Source: an uncultured Chloroflexota bacterium
GTDB lineage: Bacteria; Chloroflexota; Dehalococcoidia; UBA3495
Assembly (NCBI GenBank): GCA_913020235.1
Contig: CAJWBT010000062.1
Location: 1 to 9,856 of the forward strand
Direction of reading: 5' to 3'
Length of the DNA: 9,856 bases
Each line of letters starts with the position of its first letter. The first letter of the stretch is position 1. Shown here in pieces: positions 5,586 through 9,856 of the stretch. The position numbers and the translations under genes are program-made. The notes below the pieces were generated by a model that searched no databases, was not told the origin of the DNA, and saw only the letters and a program-made list of their open reading frames with translations.

Positions 5586-6969
5586 GTGGTTTTTCAGCCT
5601 GCAATTCAGGCTGGTGGTGGGATTCGCCCTGGTCCTGGCCTTGGCCTTGGGTGGCGTCAGCTGGTACGTTGGATTCGCGGCCCAGCGGGAGACGGACCGG
5701 TTCCAGGGTGAGGTTGAAGAAGCCCGGGCCGCCCGTGTCGAACGCGTCGTCTCCCGGTACTACGCCGCCCGCCAGGGGTGGCTTGGAATTCAGCCCGTGC
5801 TGGAGCGGGCCGGTTCCCTCTACGGGTGGCACATCGTGGTCAACGATGTGGAGGGTCAGGTGGTGGCGGAGTCGCATCACCCGGCCGGCAGCCCCCGGAG
5901 CGAGCCCAGGCGCCGGACCCGGTTCTTTCCGGTCGTCAGCAGTGGCCGGCAAGTAGGCTCCATACTGGTGGCTCCCAGCGAGGCTCCGGAGGTAGCCCCC
6001 GAACCGCCCCTGTCCCGGCTTGTATCCACAACGAACCGGTCCCTGCTTTGGACCGGCCTGGCGGCAGGGGCCGTGGGGATTCTTGTGGTCTCGCTGGTGT
6101 CCCGGCAAGTCCTGGCTCCGGTCAGGGGATTGAGCGCGGCGGCCCGGCGCCTGGGCAGGGGGGACCTTTCGCAACGCGTGTCCACGACGGGGCAGAACGA
6201 AATCAGCCAACTAGCCCGCACCTTCAATTCCATGGCCGAAGATCTGGAGCGGGCTGAGGGACAGCGCCGGAGCCTGATGGCCGACGTGGCCCATGAACTC
6301 AGGACCCCTCTCTCTAATATCCAGGGCTACATCGAGGCCGTGCGCGATGGGCTGCTGCAGCCCGACGCCTCGACCATGGATACGATACACCAGCAAGTGC
6401 TGCACCTGGCCCGCCTGGTGGAGGACCTGAGGCTTCTCGCCCTGGCGGAGGCTGGGGCCCTCACCTTGACCTGGCGACCGGAATCCTTGGAAGACGTGCT
6501 CCGGCGGGCGGTGGAGCCGTTTCGGCCCCGGGCCGAGGCCAAGGGGGTCGCCCTCTCCTTGGAAATTCCTCCCCGGCTTCCCTTGTTGGAGATGGACCGG
6601 ACTCGAATCGCCCAGGTGGTGGCCAACCTGCTGGAGAATGCAATCGTTCACACCCCGGAGGGCGGCCGGGTGACCGTGTCGGCGGAGATGGCCGGGCCGG
6701 AGAGCCGAGCCATGGCTAAGGTCATCGTGGCGGACACCGGGGAGGGCCTGCCCCCGGAAGACCTGCCCCTGGTCTTCGAGCGCTTCTACCGGGTTGACTG
6801 CTCCCGGACCCGGAGCACCGGAGGCGCCGGCCTTGGGCTGACCATTGCCAAACAGCTGGTGGAGGCCCATGGGGGCAACATTAGCGCGGAGAGCGTCCTG
6901 GGCCAGGGAAGCCGTGTTGTTTTCGAGCTGCCCTCCACCCACCCGCCGGCAGACACGAGAAGCCGGTAG
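5578..6969 (+). CDS. Membrane sensor histidine kinase (HK2), BaeS-like architecture
   Basis: A 463-residue kinase, partner of RR2. Transmembrane helix 1 spans about 10-30, the extracytoplasmic sensor about 33-152, and transmembrane helix 2 about 154-175. The HAMP linker follows (to about 228), then HisKA with H239 in DVAHELRTP. The HATPase domain has N box NLLENAIVHTPEGG, G1 box DTGEGLP, F box FERFYR and G2 box GAGLGLTI. In the segment after the F box, VDCSRTR replaces the common VDKSRxR, putting Cys at 408. The sensor shares its layout with HK1 (Trp68, LExAGSLY at 75-82, VVAES at 95-99, then a GxxVGSILVAP strand). It starts with ATG inside the RR2 stop region (ATGAGTAA) and ends 27 nt before the adaptor gene, implying co-transcription. 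A signal such as a membrane-active compound would suit the operon but is not shown by the sequence. Confidence 0.93.
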   Translation: MSKWFFSLQFRLVVGFALVLALALGGVSWYVGFAAQRETDRFQGEVEEARAARVERVVSRYYAARQGWLGIQPVLERAGSLYGWHIVVNDVEGQVVAESHHPAGSPRSEPRRRTRFFPVVSSGRQVGSILVAPSEAPEVAPEPPLSRLVSTTNRSLLWTGLAAGAVGILVVSLVSRQVLAPVRGLSAAARRLGRGDLSQRVSTTGQNEISQLARTFNSMAEDLERAEGQRRSLMADVAHELRTPLSNIQGYIEAVRDGLLQPDASTMDTIHQQVLHLARLVEDLRLLALAEAGALTLTWRPESLEDVLRRAVEPFRPRAEAKGVALSLEIPPRLPLLEMDRTRIAQVVANLLENAIVHTPEGGRVTVSAEMAGPESRAMAKVIVADTGEGLPPEDLPLVFERFYRVDCSRTRSTGGAGLGLTIAKQLVEAHGGNISAESVLGQGSRVVFELPSTHPPADTRSR

Positions 6970-6996
6970 TAGAACAGGAAAAGAGGTCAATCGGCC

Positions 6997-9732
6997 GTGG
7001 TTGCACTACTAAGCGCGTTCAAACAACTGACCATTTGGCAGATCATCGTGTTGGCCGCCGTCCTGTTGGGAGCGGCAAGCGCCACCTACGGCGCCTACGC
7101 ATGGGCCGATGGGTCGAGTTCCAAGGGCCTGGACGACGGTCAGCAGATCATACCGGTACAGTTCGGAGACCTGGTGAACCAAGTCTCGACCAACGGCAAC
7201 CTCACTTTTCCCAACCGGGAGACGCTCAACTTCGGCTCCCAGGGCACCGTTGAAGCGGTGCTGGTCGAGGAGGGCCAGCGGGTATCGATGGGCCAGGTGC
7301 TGGCCAAACTCGACCAGACTACGCTGGCATCCCTGGAACAGGCCGCCGCTCAAGCAAAGGTTGCGCTCCAAGATGCCGATGAGGCGCTTGACGACATGCA
7401 TAGCCTTGGAACTCTGGTCCTGGCTCTGGCTCGAGAGAAGGTAGCTGACGCCGAGTTCCAGCTTCAACAGTCCATCGAGGCCTTGGCCGACGCCAGAGAG
7501 CCCATTACCGAGCAGGACATCAAGACCCGGGAGCAGTCGGTGGCCGACGCCGGGTTGTCCCTGCAGGATGCGGAACAGGTGCTGGCCGGCTTGGAGCAAG
7601 ACCGTGTTCAGCAACTGGTCCAGGCACGCCGGGACCGGGCCGACGCCGAGCTGGCCCTGAAGCAAGCTCAGGATGCCCTGGCAAACTACCCATCCGAATA
7701 TGTCCAGCAACTGGCCCAGGCGCGTCAGGCCAAGGCCGACGCCGAGCTGGCCCTGGCGCAGGCCCAAGACGCCCTGGACGACTTCTCACCGGACCAGGGC
7801 CAGCAGTTGGTCCAGGCACGCCAGGCCAAGGCCGACGCCGAATTGGCCCTGGCGCAAGCCCAGGATGCCGTGGCCGACCTCTCGACGGATTACGGCCAGG
7901 ACCTGGTCCAGGCGCGCCAGGCCGAGGCCGACTCAGAGCTGGCCTTGGCGCAGGCCGGGGACGCCGTGACCGACTTTGCAACGGAGCATGACCAGGAGCT
8001 GGTTCGGGCACATCAGACCAAGGCCAACGCCGAGGTTTCCCTGGTGCAGGCCCAGCAAGCCCTGGACAGCTACGAGCTGACCAATACCGGCTGGCTGAAG
8101 GCGGCGCGCGAAGACAAGATCGAAGCGGAGGCCCTCCTGGAGGAAGCCCAGACCGAGCTGTCCACACTGGTCCTCGCGACGCAGTCGGGTTCGGCAGGCT
8201 TGGACATTTATGTCGAGCCGGCGCGAATATTGGTGGCGCTCCGCCAGACCCAGCTTGACGATGCCCAGGAAACCGTGGCTCAGGTGGAGCAATTGGAAGC
8301 CGCGGCAGAGCTGGCCGTATCAAACTTGGACAAGGCCCGGACGGACCTGTCCGGGCTGGAGCAGGGACCCGACCCGCTGCGACGCCAGCAGTTGGAGGCA
8401 TCGGTGGTGCTGGCCCAGTCCAGTCTGGACGAGTCCCGAGGGAACATCACCCAGCTAGGGGAAGGGCCTGACCCTCTGGAAAGTCAGCAGTTGGCGGCAG
8501 AGGTTGACCTTGCCGGAGCGACTCTGGCGAAAGCCGAGGAGGACCTGGCCAAGCTGGAAGAAGGCTTGGACCCGCTGCGGCTCCAACAGCTCCAGGCGGC
8601 GGTGGAGCTGGCCAGCTCCAAGCTGGAGGTCGCGGAGGAATCGCTGGCGGTATTTGACGCCCGGGCCGAGCCGGACACGGCTGAGGGCTTGTCGGCCGCA
8701 AGCGCCGGAGTTGACCCGCTGGAGCTGGCCGCAAGGGAAGCGGAGGTGGCCCTGGCCAAGGCCAACCTGGTAGACGTGGATGCCAGTCTGGCGGAATTGG
8801 AGGCTGGACTCGACCCATTGACGCTGGCGGTGAATGAAGCCCTGGTGTCCCTGGCCCGGGCAACCCTGGCCCAGGCGGAAGATGACCTGGTAGAGCTGCT
8901 GCAAAGCCCGGACCCCGCGGATTTGGCGCTGAAGGAGAAACAGATAGATTCGGCCCGGGCAAGCCTGGTCCAGGCGGAGGACGACCTGGCGGAGCTGCTG
9001 CAAGGCCCGGACCCTGTGGAGGTGGCTCTCCAGGAGGCGATAATCGTCTCGGCTCAACTGGCGGAGGCGGAGGCCCTCCGGCGCGTGGAAGACGCGACCC
9101 TCAAAGCCCCCATGGCCGGCTTTGTTTCCGTGGTCGAAGTGGAAGACGGGGACGATGTCAACCCCAATTCCCCGGTCCTGGAGATCGTCGATTCAAGTGT
9201 TGTGGAAGTCGACGGAATCGTGGACGAGATCGACGTCCGGCTGGTCCAGGTGGGTGCGTTAGCTGCGGTGTCCATGGACGCTTTCCCCGGCCAAACGTTG
9301 GAAGGCACCATCTCTGAGATTGCCCCTGCGGCGCTGAATCAGCAGGGCGTGGTGACCTATCCCATTCGTGTCCAGATGAACGTGCCCGAAGGAATGCAAG
9401 TCCGGGAAGGGCTGAGCGCCGTCGCCAACATAATCCTCCGCCAGGAGAGGGACGTCTTGCTGGTGCCCCAGCAGGCCCTCTACGGCAGCTTTGAGGAGCC
9501 GGTGGTCCGGGTAATGACCGCCAGCGGCATACAGGTGCGGCCCGTGGTCCTGGGCAACAGCGACGACTTCTGGACGGCGGTCCGCGAAGGGCTGGCCGAA
9601 GGAGACCAGGTGGTAATGGAGGTGGCTCAGACTGCCAGCGATCCCTTCGCCGCCTTCCGCCAAATACGCGGCGGCTTCGGCGGAGGCGGCGGTGGATTTG
9701 ACCGTACCAGCTCTGGTGGCAGGCGACCATAG
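6997..9732 (+). CDS. Giant periplasmic adaptor / membrane fusion protein of an ABC exporter (HlyD/MacA-type)
   Basis: A 911-residue adaptor, more than twice the usual length (about 350-450) of MacA-type proteins. An uncleaved-looking N-terminal membrane anchor spans about 14-35. The first lipoyl half is at about 74-108 (VEAVLVEEGQRVSMGQVLAKLD), followed by a very long Ala/Gln/Glu-rich helical hairpin (about 109-698). The second lipoyl half begins at 699 (DATLKAPMAGFVSVVEVEDG). The beta-barrel and membrane-proximal domains (about 735-876) contain VTYPIRVQMN and LLVPQQALYG. The tail is Gly-rich and ends basic. Extra length comes from 32- and 33-residue internal repeats. Adaptors of this type couple an ABC ATPase/permease to substrate export across the envelope. 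The GTG start at 6997 has GAGGT at 6983-6987, 9 nt upstream. It lies between HK2 and a MacB-type ATPase gene, 14 nt before the latter, as in macAB operons. No outer-membrane channel gene is visible here. The substrate is unknown. Confidence 0.92.
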   Translation: MVALLSAFKQLTIWQIIVLAAVLLGAASATYGAYAWADGSSSKGLDDGQQIIPVQFGDLVNQVSTNGNLTFPNRETLNFGSQGTVEAVLVEEGQRVSMGQVLAKLDQTTLASLEQAAAQAKVALQDADEALDDMHSLGTLVLALAREKVADAEFQLQQSIEALADAREPITEQDIKTREQSVADAGLSLQDAEQVLAGLEQDRVQQLVQARRDRADAELALKQAQDALANYPSEYVQQLAQARQAKADAELALAQAQDALDDFSPDQGQQLVQARQAKADAELALAQAQDAVADLSTDYGQDLVQARQAEADSELALAQAGDAVTDFATEHDQELVRAHQTKANAEVSLVQAQQALDSYELTNTGWLKAAREDKIEAEALLEEAQTELSTLVLATQSGSAGLDIYVEPARILVALRQTQLDDAQETVAQVEQLEAAAELAVSNLDKARTDLSGLEQGPDPLRRQQLEASVVLAQSSLDESRGNITQLGEGPDPLESQQLAAEVDLAGATLAKAEEDLAKLEEGLDPLRLQQLQAAVELASSKLEVAEESLAVFDARAEPDTAEGLSAASAGVDPLELAAREAEVALAKANLVDVDASLAELEAGLDPLTLAVNEALVSLARATLAQAEDDLVELLQSPDPADLALKEKQIDSARASLVQAEDDLAELLQGPDPVEVALQEAIIVSAQLAEAEALRRVEDATLKAPMAGFVSVVEVEDGDDVNPNSPVLEIVDSSVVEVDGIVDEIDVRLVQVGALAAVSMDAFPGQTLEGTISEIAPAALNQQGVVTYPIRVQMNVPEGMQVREGLSAVANIILRQERDVLLVPQQALYGSFEEPVVRVMTASGIQVRPVVLGNSDDFWTAVREGLAEGDQVVMEVAQTASDPFAAFRQIRGGFGGGGGGFDRTSSGGRRP
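7609..8088 (+). repeat. Five 96-bp (32-residue) tandem repeats in the adaptor, first hairpin arm
   Basis: Residues 205-364 comprise five exact-length units starting at 205, 237, 269, 301 and 333. The consensus is QQLVQARQAKADAELALAQ followed by AQDALxDxSxDxG. Units 2 and 3 are the most alike, also at DNA level, pointing to fairly recent duplication or conversion. Each unit is a helix of about 26 residues ending in a polar break, some with proline (PSEY, SPDQ). Weaker versions of the pattern extend upstream over residues 110-204. Confidence 0.92.
8365..9090 (+). repeat. 33-residue GPDP repeats in the adaptor, second hairpin arm
   Basis: G-x-D-P-like motifs begin units at residues 457, 490, 523, 571, 604, 637 and 670. 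The period is 33 residues except for the third unit, which holds 15 extra residues (about 556-570, rich in Ala, Glu and Ser). The last unit is incomplete and runs into the second lipoyl half. The consensus is GPDPLxLQQLxAxVxLAxAxL followed by AxAEEDLAxLEx. Units starting at 604 and 637 share the ending AQAEDDLxELLQ. GPDP-like helix-breaking repeats are, from memory, common in Chloroflexota adaptors. Confidence 0.9.
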
Positions 9733-9734
9733 CC

Positions 9735-9740
9735 AGGTGA
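9735..9740 (+). promoter_or_regulatory. Ribosome binding site of the ABC ATPase gene
   Basis: AGGTGA lies 6 nt before the GTG at 9747, inside the 14-nt gap after the adaptor stop codon. It fixes the start of the truncated ATPase gene and shows that the two genes are read from one transcript. Confidence 0.7.
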
Positions 9741-9746
9741 AGGCGA

Positions 9747-9856
9747 GTGATTGAGCTAGAGAGTGTCACCAAAATATACCGTATGGGTACCGTGGAAGTC
9801 GCCGCATTACGCGGCGCCAGCCTGTCCATCCAGCAGGGCGAGATGGTGGCCATCAT
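9747..9856 (+). CDS. ABC transporter ATP-binding protein, MacB/LolD-type (5' part only)
   Basis: Only 36 codons fall in the window. The N-terminus reads IELESVTKIYRMGTVEVAAL, then RGASLSIQQGEMVAI. This is the typical opening of MacB/LolD-family ATPases: the A-loop Tyr (KIYRMG) that stacks on adenine, the conserved ALRGxSL strand, and the GE-MVAI strand leading directly into the Walker A motif, which is cut off by the window end. Family knowledge: these subunits power MacA-MacB tripartite export or lipoprotein release. Next to a MacA-like adaptor, export is far likelier. Whether the permease is fused (MacB) or encoded separately cannot be seen here; in Gram-positive-like and Chloroflexota operons it is often a separate following gene. 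Confidence 0.88.
   Translation, partial: MIELESVTKIYRMGTVEVAALRGASLSIQQGEMVAI

Noticed and set aside
7520..8401. Long minus-strand open frame opposite the adaptor repeats
   Set aside because: Translation is a Pro/Arg/Ala/Gly-rich mirror of the repetitive coding DNA, with no protein-like pattern. The + frame has clear lipoyl, hairpin and barrel domains.
7609..9090. Repeat arrays as CRISPR or a mobile-element feature
   Set aside because: The units are in frame, contiguous without spacers, and encode regular helical protein repeats inside one intact gene.

Overview
The window is GC-rich (roughly 60-65% by eye), packed on the + strand, and uses GTG and TTG starts freely. The tandem DnaC/DnaI-like ATPase, OmpR/BaeS-type two-component systems, and a membrane fusion protein paired with a MacB-type ABC ATPase and carrying 'GPDP' coiled-coil repeats together suggest a Chloroflexota bacterium, possibly Dehalococcoidia or SAR202-like. 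That placement is inferred from protein style. There is no rRNA or other marker gene here. I see no tRNA, rRNA, CRISPR array or insertion sequence.

Layout, all on +. (1) 8-1447: a helicase-loader-like AAA+ protein whose ATPase domain is duplicated in tandem, with an N-terminal Cys motif. (2) 1448-1743: a 296-nt gap with small inverted repeats and TTAAC repeats. (3) 1744-3806: response regulator RR1 and histidine kinase HK1, overlapping by 4 nt. (4) 3807-4233: a 427-nt gap with a 16-bp perfect palindrome and, near its end, an AT-rich stretch with an imperfect inverted repeat, probably the promoter region of the next gene. (5) 4234-4716: a small secreted helical protein with an ITQEQ motif and a Gly/Phe/His-rich tail. 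(6) 4717-4895: a gap with two overlapping hairpins and a short palindrome. (7) 4896-6969: a second, paralogous pair, RR2 and HK2, overlapping by 8 nt. (8) 6997-9732: a 911-residue periplasmic adaptor (membrane fusion protein), 27 nt after HK2. (9) 9747-end: the first 36 codons of a MacB/LolD-type ABC ATPase.

Genes 7-9 read as one operon: an envelope-sensing two-component system followed by the MacA-like and MacB-like parts of an ABC export system, which it probably controls. The two kinases have recognisably related extracytoplasmic sensor domains. The small exported protein between the two modules recalls the CpxP/Spy accessory proteins of CpxAR and BaeSR, by analogy only. The most unusual object is the adaptor. 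Its helical hairpin is expanded to nearly 600 residues by 32-residue repeats in the first arm and 33-residue GPDP repeats in the second, with a non-helical linker almost exactly at the midpoint.
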